A stretch of DNA of 64,000 nt from RGIG9608 sp045602425 (GCA_045602425.1 JAZSBO010000027.1:1-64000); one strand, 5' to 3'; numbered from the stretch's first letter, positions 18,342-26,880 are shown. A program made the numbers and translations. Notes: generated by a model from the letters alone, not told the origin.

Positions 18342-19990
18342 TTTTTTGCCAAATCATCTATTTTTACAGGCGTTCCCATATCAAAGATAAAAATTTCACC
18401 TCCTTTTCCTATTGTACTTGCTTCCAAAACTAAATTACAAGCCTCAGGTATTGTCATAAAATAACGAATAATATCAGGGTGAGTTACTTTTACTGGTCCA
18501 CCTTCTTCTATCTGACGTTTGAAAATAGGAATTACCGACCCATTCGATCCAAGTACATTACCGAAACGAGTTGTTATAAAATTGGTTAAAGCACTTCCTT
18601 CCTTCTGTAGTTTTTTAAAATACGATTGCACATAAATCTCTGCGATGCGTTTTGATGCACCCATAATATTTGCAGGATTCACCGCCTTGTCAGTCGAAAT
18701 CATAACAAACTTCGACACGTTGTATTTTACTGCTAAATCAGCCATATTTTTAGTACCAAGTACATTGGTTTGAACTGCCTCCACAGGGTTGTCTTCTAAC
18801 ATCGGCACATGCTTATAGGCAGCAGCATGATAAATAATATCAGGGCGATAGGTTTTTATGACATATTCCATTCGTTCTAAATTACGCACATCTCCCAAAA
18901 AAGGTACAAAATGCACATTTTCAAAATTTTGACGTATTTCATTTTTGATTTCGAACAAGGCCGTCTCCGACTGATCTAATACGATTATTAATTTAGGATT
19001 AAAAGTCGCTACTTGTCGAACTATCTCGCTACCGATTGACCCTGCAGAACCTGTTATCAAAATAGTTTTACCTTTTAATTCTGCAGAGATTTCTTGCTTA
19101 TCTATTTTTATCTCTTTTCGAGCCAATAAATCTTCTATCTGAATATTTTTTATTGCTTTTACGTCAACACTCTCGTCTTGATTGTATTCTGACAAAATAG
19201 ATGTTGTTAGCACTTGAACACCTCGCTCCAACAAAAGCTCTAAACGTTTTTCAACATCTCGTTCTTGCATTTTTAGTGGAGATACAATTATAGCTTTCAC
19301 TTTTTTGTATTGCAGTATCGAGTCCAATTTTTCAAACGAATAAACTTTCACACCCATCAATTGTACATGGTTATTCGTTTGATCGTCATCAATAAATCCA
19401 ACCAAATGATACTTACTTGGAGTCATTTTTAACGATTTTGCAATAGCGACACCCGCTTGTTTTGCTCCGTAAATCATTACATTCTCATACGGTCCAGATT
19501 CCAATTCCAAACGTTCGAAAAGCAATTTTACTACCAAACGAACCGAAAACAATAAAACAAAATTCAGCAATGAAAACAATAAAATCTCCAATGTAAGAAA
19601 TAATGGTGGAAACGCAGGATTAAAGTCGTTGTAAATAACCGAAATTCCATGAATTAAAAACAATGCTGCCATTGTAAATGCTACCGACAACAGCAATTTC
19701 AACGCGTCTATATAAGCCGAATAACGCAAGATACCTGAATAAGTACGAAAACAGATAAAACTTATTATTTGTACCAACAGCACTATCAGCAAATCAGGGG
19801 AAATACCTATCGACTGAAAGTTTAAAGAAAACAACTTTGTCAGATTTACAGCATATGGTTTTAAACATAAATAATAAACCAAAAAGAAAGAAAATAATGT
19901 AATAAACAAATCTATCACCAACACACTCCAACGTGGTAAATACTTCCAACTTCTGATACTCTCAATAAGTCCGCTTAATTTTCCTTTCAT
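18338..19990 (-). CDS. CapD/WbpM-like nucleoside-diphosphate-sugar 4,6-dehydratase, main part
   Basis: 550 residues. Four N-terminal membrane segments (about 20-145) are followed by a CoA-binding-like Rossmann domain (about 165-290) and a long-chain SDR domain. That domain has GSAGSIGSEIVRQV, YHAAAYKHVPMLEDNP and STDKAVNPANIMGASKR. Met takes the place of the usual SDR Tyr, as in membrane-bound UDP-HexNAc 4,6-dehydratases. The enzyme makes the 4-keto-6-deoxy precursor of surface glycans. The frame stops after VKIDDLAKK at an A7-TGA, which removes about 100 conserved residues. This may be a frameshift mutation, phase variation, programmed slippage or a sequencing error. Confidence 0.9.
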   Translation of the reverse strand: MKGKLSGLIESIRSWKYLPRWSVLVIDLFITLFSFFLVYYLCLKPYAVNLTKLFSLNFQSIGISPDLLIVLLVQIISFICFRTYSGILRYSAYIDALKLLLSVAFTMAALFLIHGISVIYNDFNPAFPPLFLTLEILLFSLLNFVLLFSVRLVVKLLFERLELESGPYENVMIYGAKQAGVAIAKSLKMTPSKYHLVGFIDDDQTNNHVQLMGVKVYSFEKLDSILQYKKVKAIIVSPLKMQERDVEKRLELLLERGVQVLTTSILSEYNQDESVDVKAIKNIQIEDLLARKEIKIDKQEISAELKGKTILITGSAGSIGSEIVRQVATFNPKLIIVLDQSETALFEIKNEIRQNFENVHFVPFLGDVRNLERMEYVIKTYRPDIIYHAAAYKHVPMLEDNPVEAVQTNVLGTKNMADLAVKYNVSKFVMISTDKAVNPANIMGASKRIAEIYVQSYFKKLQKEGSALTNFITTRFGNVLGSNGSVIPIFKRQIEEGGPVKVTHPDIIRYFMTIPEACNLVLEASTIGKGGEIFIFDMGTPVKIDDLAKK

Positions 19991-20018
19991 ATTCTCTTGT
20001 TATACAACTTCTAACTTG

Positions 20019-20026
20019 CAAAGTTA
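20019..20026 (-). promoter_or_regulatory. -7 promoter element of the capD-glnS-pyrH-frr run
   Basis: Read on the minus strand, TAACTTTG matches TAnnTTTG and lies about 28 bases upstream of the capD-like ATG at 19990. Confidence 0.55.
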
Positions 20027-20153
20027 GGAAAAGTTTTCGTAAGGAATAACTGAAAAAAGTTATTATAGTAGCCTTTTACACAAATAATTTTAAGCATAGC
20101 AAACTGTTGATTTACAAAATAAATTTAATTAATTTTACACTAAAGTATTTTTT

Positions 20154-21614
20154 ATGGCTACGGAATATATTTGTATAACTCGCAAAATAGAGGTACATCT
20201 TCACAAGCACGGAGGTAGCGAGGAAGCTGTGCAGCGGTTAAAAGATGAGTATCAAATTTGGGATACTATCAATGATAACCTATATAAGGCGGCGAATCGT
20301 ATCATTTCACATTGCTTTTTTAACGATGCCTATGAGTATCGTCTAAAGATACATTCACCAAGATTTAAGCAGATTGAGAATTTATTGCGATATTCTAAGA
20401 AAAACAAGTTATCTGAGGACGACATCAAGGAATTGAAAGCCGAGCGCAAATTATTATACTCTGATTTCAAGAAACAGCGTTTAGACTTCTTGCAAGGTTA
20501 TGGCGGAAAGGGATCAGAGCAAAATTCAACCTATCAAGTTGTTACTCATGAATTTTTAGATGTAATCCCATCCGATATTCTTACATGTCTAAATCAGAAT
20601 ATTGCGGGCGTTTATAAACAATACTCATTGGATGTTGAGATGGGTAGACGAACTATTCCAAACTTCAAGAAGGGAATACCCGTGCCATTTGCGATCAAAA
20701 AACATCAACAGTTAAGGTTGAGAAAACGCGATGATGGCTCCATATATGTACTTCTTCCCAAAGGTTTGGAGTGGGATTTAAGTTTCGGACGTGATAAAAG
20801 CAATAATCGTGAAATCGTAGAACGAGTTTTGAGTGGCCAATATGATGTCGGCAACTCCTCTATCCAAGAGTCAAAGAATGGCAAACGATTCCTATTGCTT
20901 GTTGTCAAAATACCAAAGGAGAGTAGAGTGCTTAATAAGGAGAGGGTTGTTGGCGTTGATTTAGGTATTGCAACTCCATTATATGCGGCTCTTAATGACA
21001 ACGAATATGTTGGATTAAGTATTGGTTCGCGAGATCAATTCTTAAAAGTCCGTATGCGAATGGCTGCACAGAAACGAGAACTACAACGTAATCTATGCCA
21101 TACTACCAATGGTGGTCACGGACGTACCCAAAAGTTACAGGCGTTGGAACGCTTAGAGGGCAAAGAGCGAAATTGGGTTCATTTACAAAACCACATATTC
21201 AGTAAGTCTATTATCGAATATGCTCTAAAAAATGATGCAGGTGTTATTCAAATGGAACGATTGACTGGATTTGGCCATGATAAAAATGATGAGGTTGATG
21301 TTGAATACAAATTCATTTTGCGTTATTGGTCGTTCTTTGAGTTGCAGTCAATGATTGAATATAAAGCCAAAGCAGCGGATATAGAGGTTAGATATATCAA
21401 CCCATATCATACTAGCCAAACATGTAGTTTTTGTGGACATTACGAAAAGGGGCAACGCATCAATCAATCGACATTTATTTGTAAGAATCCAGACTGCACA
21501 AAGGGCAAGGGCAAGCAAAAGTCTGATGGTTCGTACGAGGGCATCAATGCCGATTGGAATGCTGCACGAAATATTGCGTTAAGCAACAAAATTGTTGATA
21601 GAAAGAAAAAATAG
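20154..21614 (+). CDS. tnpB: TnpB/Cas12f-like RuvC nuclease (putative RNA-guided)
   Basis: 486 residues, longer than usual TnpB (about 400) and in the Cas12f range. TnpB proteins are RNA-guided DNA nucleases. The RuvC residues are all present: Asp269 in VVGVDLGIATP, Glu368 in VIQMERLTG and Asp467 in ADWNAARNIA. The target nucleic-acid-binding zinc finger is C424-x2-C427 and C443-x4-C448. A lysine-rich insertion (KGKGKQK, about 450-456) separates it from the last Asp. Residues 1-240 form the helical/WED-like part. No tnpA lies beside it and no repeat array was seen. The gene is richer in G than C on the + strand, unlike its A/C-rich flanks, suggesting recent insertion. A structured RNA gene follows directly. 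Confidence 0.88.
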   Translation: MATEYICITRKIEVHLHKHGGSEEAVQRLKDEYQIWDTINDNLYKAANRIISHCFFNDAYEYRLKIHSPRFKQIENLLRYSKKNKLSEDDIKELKAERKLLYSDFKKQRLDFLQGYGGKGSEQNSTYQVVTHEFLDVIPSDILTCLNQNIAGVYKQYSLDVEMGRRTIPNFKKGIPVPFAIKKHQQLRLRKRDDGSIYVLLPKGLEWDLSFGRDKSNNREIVERVLSGQYDVGNSSIQESKNGKRFLLLVVKIPKESRVLNKERVVGVDLGIATPLYAALNDNEYVGLSIGSRDQFLKVRMRMAAQKRELQRNLCHTTNGGHGRTQKLQALERLEGKERNWVHLQNHIFSKSIIEYALKNDAGVIQMERLTGFGHDKNDEVDVEYKFILRYWSFFELQSMIEYKAKAADIEVRYINPYHTSQTCSFCGHYEKGQRINQSTFICKNPDCTKGKGKQKSDGSYEGINADWNAARNIALSNKIVDRKKK

Positions 21615-21624
21615 GCTACCTTTG
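21595..21624 (+). promoter_or_regulatory. promoter of the structured RNA downstream of tnpB
   Basis: TTG at 21595-21597, a spacer of exactly 19 bases, then TACCTTTG at 21617-21624. This matches the Bacteroidota -33/-7 consensus very well. It overlaps the tnpB stop codon (21612-21614), and transcription would start near 21630, outside any coding gene on that strand. Confidence 0.65.
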
Positions 21625-21629
21625 CCACA

Positions 21630-21960
21630 TACAGAGTTCTTTAAAATTTTAGATATGATTTTTATATTCCCTTTATGGGAAGGGTGTGTTGGAACGCCTT
21701 AGTTTGAGGTTTGAATATAAAAAGTGAAACAAATGGAGATTTGTAACACCTTCAAACACTCAAAAAATTCATTTATTTTTTGATATAAATGTTGGATTTC
21801 AACGACTTTTACTACATATGTTGTAAAAGCATTAATTTTTAAATGAATATCCAACGAATTAGCGAAATAGTCTGTTATGTATTGTGTTAAATGAAATTGT
21901 ATCTATTATTTTAAATATAAAAAAGGCGTTTAACCAATTAATTGATTAAACGTCTTTTTC
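21630..21960 (+). ncRNA. putative structured guide-type RNA of the TnpB-like nuclease
   Basis: About 330 non-coding bases between a promoter-like sequence and an intrinsic terminator. Stems visible by eye: TTCCC/GGGAA (21667-21681); GAG-GTTTGAA (21706-21715) with TTCAAAC-A-CTC (21751-21761), enclosing ACAAAT/ATTTGT (21729-21744); CATTTAT/ATAAATG (about 21770-21790); and GTTGGAT (21791-21797) with ATCCAAC (21849-21855), enclosing CTTTTAC/GTAAAAG (21806-21829). Known TnpB guide RNAs are made from the 3' end of the gene and beyond, with the guide after the last stem. By analogy the guide would start near 21856. The RNA role is inference; the stems are seen. Confidence 0.6.
21921..21960. terminator. 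bidirectional intrinsic terminator between tnpB-RNA and OPT gene
   Basis: GGCGTTTAA (21925-21933) pairs with TTAAACGTC (21946-21954), with an A run before and a T run after. It can end both the + strand RNA and the minus-strand OPT gene, whose stop codon is at 21979. Confidence 0.8.
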
Positions 21961-21978
21961 GTTTTTGTAAAGACTATT

Positions 21979-23940
21979 TTATTTCTTGGCACGCATACTT
22001 GCACAAACAAAGTAAGCTATCAATAACAAATAGGCTACTACTCCACAAATAGCTGCTCCACGGCTTTCCGCCCACTGTGGCATATATAGGTCTACATCGG
22101 CAAACTTAAGCGCTGCACTCACCACACCCATCAACGCTCCACCAGCTATCAATCCCGAAGCTATAAGCGTACCTTTCTCTTGGCGAGCATGGTTAAGTTC
22201 TGCATCTTTCGTACGTGAAGAGACAAACCAACTAATCAAACCTCCTACTACAAGCGGTGTGTTCAACGACAACGGGATGAACATACCCAACGCAAATGCC
22301 AATACAGGCACCCCAAGCAAATTGAGCAACAACGCCAACACCGCACCTACTCCATAAAGCAACCATGGAGCACCTTGCCCCATCATTAGCGGTTCTATAA
22401 CAGCAGCCATAGCATTTGCTTGCGGAGCTACAAGAGCATTATCGCCCGTAAATCCATACGTTTTATTCAAAATAATAATAACTCCACCAACGGTTGCCGC
22501 CGAAACCAATGTTCCAAGAAATTTCCACGTTTCTTGTTTGGCTGGCGTATTTCCTATCCAATAACCGATTTTGAGGTCGGTAACAAAACCACCTGCCATC
22601 GAAAGAGCCGTACAAACAACACCACCAATAACCATTGCCGCCACCATTCCACTAGTACCTTTCAAGCCTACAGCTACCAATATTACTGAAGCAATAATAA
22701 GTGTCATAAGTGTCATTCCCGACACAGGATTCGAGCCAACAATAGCAATAGCATTAGCCGCTACCGTAGTAAACAGAAATGCAATAACAGCAACAACAAG
22801 AAATGCAATCAACGACTGAAATACATTCTGAATCACGCCAAAATAGAAAAACAAAAACGTGATTATAAGTGCCACTACAACAGCAATAAAGATGAACTTC
22901 ATTGACAAATCACGCTCTGTACGCGGAACTGCCTGCATCACTGCTTTTCCTTTGTTCCCCAACTCCTTACTTGCCAAACCAACAGCACCTTTTATCACAC
23001 TCCATGATTTAACTATACCGATAACACCAGCCATAGCTATAGCTCCAATGCCTATATAACGAGCATAGTTCGAAAAAATCCATTCAGGGTCCATCTGACT
23101 AAGCATCACAGAATCTTGTGTAGTCATACCAAGCAACGGAACGATAAACCACCAAACGAAAAACGATCCTGCACAAATAATAACACTATACTTTAATCCT
23201 ACGATATAACCCAGACCAAGCACAGCGGCTCCTGTATTGATAGAAAATGTCAGCTTTGCCTTTTGAGCAATAGCTTCTCCCCACGGAATTATACGAGAAG
23301 AAAGAGTCTCACTCCAAGCCCCAAACGTTGCTATTAAAAAATCGTACAACCCACCAATAACAGCTGCCCAAATAAGTGGTTTGGCTTGACTTCCACCTTT
23401 CTCGCCCGAAACAAGTACTTGTGTTGTTGCAGTAGCTTCAGGGAAGGGATATTTACCATGCATATCGCTTACAAAATACTTGCGGAATGGTATCAAAAAC
23501 AAAATTCCCAAAACTCCCCCTAACAGCGAACTCAAAAACACCTGCATAAAGTTAACTGTAATTTCAGGATATTTTGCTTGTAGAATATAAAGTGCTGGCA
23601 ATGTAAAAATTGCTCCTGCAACAATCACACCCGAACTTGCTCCAATCGACTGAATAATTACATTTTCGCCAAGTGCATTTTTTCTGCGTGTAGTACTCGA
23701 TATTCCCACCGCAATAATTGCAATAGGAATAGCAGCCTCAAACACTTGTCCAACTTTCAAACCAAGATACGCAGCTGCTGCCGAAAACAGCACCGCCATT
23801 ATAATACCACAAGAAACCGAGTAAAAACTAATCTCTGGCACATTTTCATTCGCTGGCAAAATCGGATTGTATTTCTCTCCGTCTTTCAATTCTCGAGTTG
23901 CATTTTCTGGCAACCCCATAGTTTTCTTTTTTTCAGACAT
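21979..23940 (-). CDS. OPT family oligopeptide transporter
   Basis: 653 residues, almost all hydrophobic, with about 14-16 membrane segments. It matches the OPT superfamily by length and by strings such as AAAAYLGLKVGQVFEAAIP, GANVIIQ-like ENVIIQSIGASSGV and PFPEATATTQVLVSGEKG. Members import oligopeptides or metal chelates using the proton gradient. The gene lies upstream of nothing on its own strand and shares a terminator with the tnpB-associated RNA. The dipeptidase gene pepD precedes it by 3 bases on the same strand, which suggests a peptide uptake and breakdown pair. Confidence 0.92.
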   Translation of the reverse strand: MSEKKKTMGLPENATRELKDGEKYNPILPANENVPEISFYSVSCGIIMAVLFSAAAAYLGLKVGQVFEAAIPIAIIAVGISSTTRRKNALGENVIIQSIGASSGVIVAGAIFTLPALYILQAKYPEITVNFMQVFLSSLLGGVLGILFLIPFRKYFVSDMHGKYPFPEATATTQVLVSGEKGGSQAKPLIWAAVIGGLYDFLIATFGAWSETLSSRIIPWGEAIAQKAKLTFSINTGAAVLGLGYIVGLKYSVIICAGSFFVWWFIVPLLGMTTQDSVMLSQMDPEWIFSNYARYIGIGAIAMAGVIGIVKSWSVIKGAVGLASKELGNKGKAVMQAVPRTERDLSMKFIFIAVVVALIITFLFFYFGVIQNVFQSLIAFLVVAVIAFLFTTVAANAIAIVGSNPVSGMTLMTLIIASVILVAVGLKGTSGMVAAMVIGGVVCTALSMAGGFVTDLKIGYWIGNTPAKQETWKFLGTLVSAATVGGVIIILNKTYGFTGDNALVAPQANAMAAVIEPLMMGQGAPWLLYGVGAVLALLLNLLGVPVLAFALGMFIPLSLNTPLVVGGLISWFVSSRTKDAELNHARQEKGTLIASGLIAGGALMGVVSAALKFADVDLYMPQWAESRGAAICGVVAYLLLIAYFVCASMRAKK

Positions 23941-23943
23941 CTT

Positions 23944-25401
23944 TTATTTTTTTATAGGTACGTTCATTAGAGTTGCAACCAAGAATTTCCAAAATTTCTC
24001 TACGCTTGCAATGTTTACTTTTTCATCAGGAGTATGAGGATGACGAATTGTCGGTCCAAAAGAAATCATATCCATATGTGGAACTTTCGGTCCGATAATG
24101 CCACATTCCAATCCTGCATGAACAACCTTTACAGCAGGTTGTCTTCCAAACTCCTTAAAATAAACGTCTTGCATAGTTTGCAAAATTGCAGACTTCATAT
24201 TTGGATTCCATCCAGAATAACTTCCAGAGAATTCGACTTTTGCACCTGCTAACGCAAAAACACTTTCGATCATCGAAGCCAATTCATCTTTTTTACTATC
24301 GACAGAACTCCGCAACAAACAAGCAACTTCAACCGATTCGCCAGTTGATTTCACAATAGAGAGATTGTTTGAAGTTTCTACCGTATCAGGAATTTCAGGA
24401 ATAAAACGAAAAACTCCATTTGGACATGCTGTAACAGCATTAACCAAGTCGTCTTGAATCTCTTCAGGAATCAAACCTGACGGCAATTCTACTTCAGTAA
24501 TCGTAAATATAATTTTATCCTCTATTGCACGATATTCTTCATTGAACAAGTCTTCATATTCTTGGACTAATATTTCCAAATCATCGTATGTATCAGCAGG
24601 TATCGTAAGCACTGCACGAGCATCTCTCGGTATTGCATTTCGCATATTTCCGCCTTCAACACTCGCCAAACGAGCTTCGTATTGCATAATAGCTTCTTTT
24701 AAAAAACGAAAGATTAACTTATTAGCATTCGCACGACCTTCGTTTATTTCCAAGCCAGAATGTCCACCTCGCAATCCTGAAAGAGTTACTTCTACAGCCA
24801 CATCTCCTTCGGGGACAGACACTTCTTTGTATCTAAAAATCATATTTGCATCTACGCCACCAGCACAACCAACATATAATTCTCCTTCGTCTTCCGAATC
24901 CATATTTAAGAGAATATCGCCACTCAAAAAATCGTCTGACAAGCCATTTGCTCCCACCATTCCTGTCTCCTCATCAACAGTAAAAAACGCCTCTATAGGT
25001 CCATGTTGCAAATCATTTGATTCTAAAACAGCCAAAGCCGCTGCAAGCCCTATACCATTATCAGCTCCTAATGTTGTACCCGAAGCACGAACCCAATCTC
25101 CGTCAATAACAGGCATTAAAGCATCTTTTTGAAAGTCATGTTTTATTTCACTATTTTTTTGTGGTACCATATCCATGTGTGCCTGAAGTACAACGACTTG
25201 CCTATTTTCAAACCCATTCGTAGCAGGTTTTTTAATCAAAATATTACCTATTTTATCTGTCAGTACCTCAAGTTGATGTTGTTTTGCAAAAGATTTCAAG
25301 AATTCGGATATTGGAACCAGATGTCCCGAAGGATGCGGTATTTGTGTTAATTTATAAAAATTACGCCACAAAGATGATGGTTTTAAGTTTTCGATACTCA
25401 T
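23944..25401 (-). CDS. pepD: aminoacyl-histidine dipeptidase (peptidase family M20C)
   Basis: 485 residues, normal for PepD. The cytoplasmic metallopeptidase splits Xaa-His and other dipeptides. Metal and catalytic motifs are visible: LQAHMDMVPQ, TLGADNGIG, FTVDEETGMVGA (Glu-Glu), HAGLECGIIG and TIRHPHTPDEKVNI. The central lid domain occupies about 190-385. The ATG at 25401 is the only sensible start. The OPT transporter follows after 3 bases, so peptides taken up by that carrier may be substrates; this is inference from position. Confidence 0.95.
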   Translation of the reverse strand: MSIENLKPSSLWRNFYKLTQIPHPSGHLVPISEFLKSFAKQHQLEVLTDKIGNILIKKPATNGFENRQVVVLQAHMDMVPQKNSEIKHDFQKDALMPVIDGDWVRASGTTLGADNGIGLAAALAVLESNDLQHGPIEAFFTVDEETGMVGANGLSDDFLSGDILLNMDSEDEGELYVGCAGGVDANMIFRYKEVSVPEGDVAVEVTLSGLRGGHSGLEINEGRANANKLIFRFLKEAIMQYEARLASVEGGNMRNAIPRDARAVLTIPADTYDDLEILVQEYEDLFNEEYRAIEDKIIFTITEVELPSGLIPEEIQDDLVNAVTACPNGVFRFIPEIPDTVETSNNLSIVKSTGESVEVACLLRSSVDSKKDELASMIESVFALAGAKVEFSGSYSGWNPNMKSAILQTMQDVYFKEFGRQPAVKVVHAGLECGIIGPKVPHMDMISFGPTIRHPHTPDEKVNIASVEKFWKFLVATLMNVPIKK

Positions 25402-25513
25402 AAGTTTTTTACTTTATACATTAATATGGGCAAAAATAAGAAATTTTACCTAAAAATAGTTTTCTATCATTCATCTCGAACACACATAGTAAGCTATTTT
25501 TTTACAAAATAAT

Positions 25514-25521
25514 TACCTTTG
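25514..25521 (+). promoter_or_regulatory. -7 promoter element of hisH-hisF
   Basis: TACCTTTG matches TAnnTTTG. It covers the possible upstream TTG start at 25519, which rules that start out and supports the ATG at 25540 with a short leader. Confidence 0.6.
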
Positions 25522-25539
25522 CCATTATTTACAAAAAGA

Positions 25540-26121
25540 ATGAATGTTGCTATTATAAAATACAATGCAGGGAACGTATGTTCCATTCTAAATGCCTTGA
25601 ATAGAATTGGAATCGAACCCATTATAACAGATAACGCTGAATACATTTCCACTGCTGACAAAGTAATTTTCCCGGGTGTAGGCGAAGCTTCTTCGGCAAT
25701 GCAATACTTAAAAGAACATCATTTAGATATAGTTATAAGAAACCTCAAACAACCTCTTTTAGGCATTTGTTTAGGAATGCAACTTTTATGTCGTTTTTCA
25801 GAAGAAAACAATACTTCGTGTTTAGGTATTTTCGACCAAGACATAAAAAAATTCTCTTCTGAAAAAAAAATCCCTCAAATAGGTTGGAATTCTATAAACG
25901 AGTTATCATCAGAATTATTTAAAGGTATTAAAGACGAAGAATACGTTTATTTTGTACATAGCTATTACGCCGAAATTACGGAGAATACTATTGCTACAAC
26001 TGATTATGGTGTTAAATACAGTTCTGCATTGCAAAAAGGCAATTTCTATGCAACACAATTTCATCCCGAAAAATCAGGCATTATTGGAGCAAAAATTATT
26101 GAAAATTTTATCAAATTATAA
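25540..26121 (+). CDS. hisH: imidazole glycerol phosphate synthase glutaminase subunit HisH
   Basis: 193 residues from the ATG at 25540 (MNVAIIKYNAGNVCS). It is a class I glutamine amidotransferase that supplies ammonia to HisF in histidine synthesis. The nucleophile Cys is in LLGICLGMQLL and the His-Glu pair in TQFHPEKSG. The oxyanion region PGVGEASSAM is typical. hisF follows after 2 bases. In many Bacteroidota hisA lies between hisH and hisF; here it is absent, and no other his gene is in the window. Confidence 0.94.
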   Translation: MNVAIIKYNAGNVCSILNALNRIGIEPIITDNAEYISTADKVIFPGVGEASSAMQYLKEHHLDIVIRNLKQPLLGICLGMQLLCRFSEENNTSCLGIFDQDIKKFSSEKKIPQIGWNSINELSSELFKGIKDEEYVYFVHSYYAEITENTIATTDYGVKYSSALQKGNFYATQFHPEKSGIIGAKIIENFIKL

Positions 26122-26123
26122 AG

Positions 26124-26879
26124 ATGCTAACCAAACGAATTATTCCATGTTTAGATGTAAAAGACGGAAAAACTGTCAAAGGCATCAATTTTAAAGAGAT
26201 AAAAGACGTAGGAGATCCTGTCACATTAGGCAAGTTATATGCCGAAATGGGTGCTGACGAACTTGTTTTTCTTGACATCACTGCTACACATGAGAAAAGA
26301 AAAACCTTATCATCATTGGTTAAGCGTATTGCTCAAAATATCAACATTCCTTTTACTGTTGGAGGAGGTATTTCCTCAATTGAAGATGTTTCTATATTGC
26401 TCCAATGTGGTGCAGACAAAATTTCCATCAATTCGGCAGCTGTTCGCAATCCAAATCTCATAACAGATCTTGCCAATCGTTTTGGTTCACAATGTATAGT
26501 TCTTGCTATTGATACAAAATTCGACAACGATGATTGGTATGTTTATCTCAATGGAGGACGAATTAAAACAGATATTAAAGCTTTTGATTGGGCAAAAGAA
26601 GCTACAAAAAAAGGTGCTGGCGAAATTCTACTAACATCGATGAACCACGACGGCACCAAGCAAGGCTTTGCTATTGATATCACAAAAAAAATATCAGAAA
26701 ATGTACATGTACCAGTAATTGCAAGCGGTGGAGCTGGAACAATGGAACATTTCTACGATGTTTTTACAAAAGGGAATGCTGATGCTGCTTTAGCTGCAAG
26801 TATTTTTCATTACAAAGAAATAGGAATTCCTCAATTAAAAAAATTCCTAAAACAGAAAAATATATCTATACGTATATAA
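26124..26879 (+). CDS. hisF: imidazole glycerol phosphate synthase cyclase subunit HisF
   Basis: 251 residues, a TIM barrel of normal length. It cyclises PRFAR with ammonia from HisH to imidazole glycerol phosphate and AICAR. The catalytic Asp residues are in IPCLDVKDGKTVKG and in LAIDTKFDND (second Asp). Phosphate-binding loops are VGGGISS and ASGGAGTMEHF. It converges with the uridine phosphorylase gene, whose stop is 2 bases away. Related HisH/HisF pairs also act in some sugar amidation pathways, but no sugar amidotransferase is nearby. Confidence 0.94.
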   Translation: MLTKRIIPCLDVKDGKTVKGINFKEIKDVGDPVTLGKLYAEMGADELVFLDITATHEKRKTLSSLVKRIAQNINIPFTVGGGISSIEDVSILLQCGADKISINSAAVRNPNLITDLANRFGSQCIVLAIDTKFDNDDWYVYLNGGRIKTDIKAFDWAKEATKKGAGEILLTSMNHDGTKQGFAIDITKKISENVHVPVIASGGAGTMEHFYDVFTKGNADAALAASIFHYKEIGIPQLKKFLKQKNISIRI

Positions 26880-26880
26880 T

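Noticed and set aside
20107..20111. TTGAT as the target-adjacent motif marking the left end of the tnpB element
   Set aside because: TTGAT is known for ISDra2, but a pentamer is expected by chance in this AT-rich sequence and no matching element end was found beside it.
21700..21860. CRISPR array next to the Cas12f-like gene
   Set aside because: The stem-forming segments occur once each. There are no two copies of a repeat at regular spacing, so no array is called.
24542..25132. 196-residue + strand reading frame inside pepD
   Set aside because: It is a shadow of pepD on the other strand, Ser/Pro/Ala-rich as expected from antisense codons.
26124..26879. Sugar-amidation (pseudaminic/legionaminic type) role for hisH-hisF
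   Set aside because: No N-acetyl-sugar amidotransferase or sialic-acid-type gene lies nearby, so only the histidine role is called, with the alternative noted as a finding.
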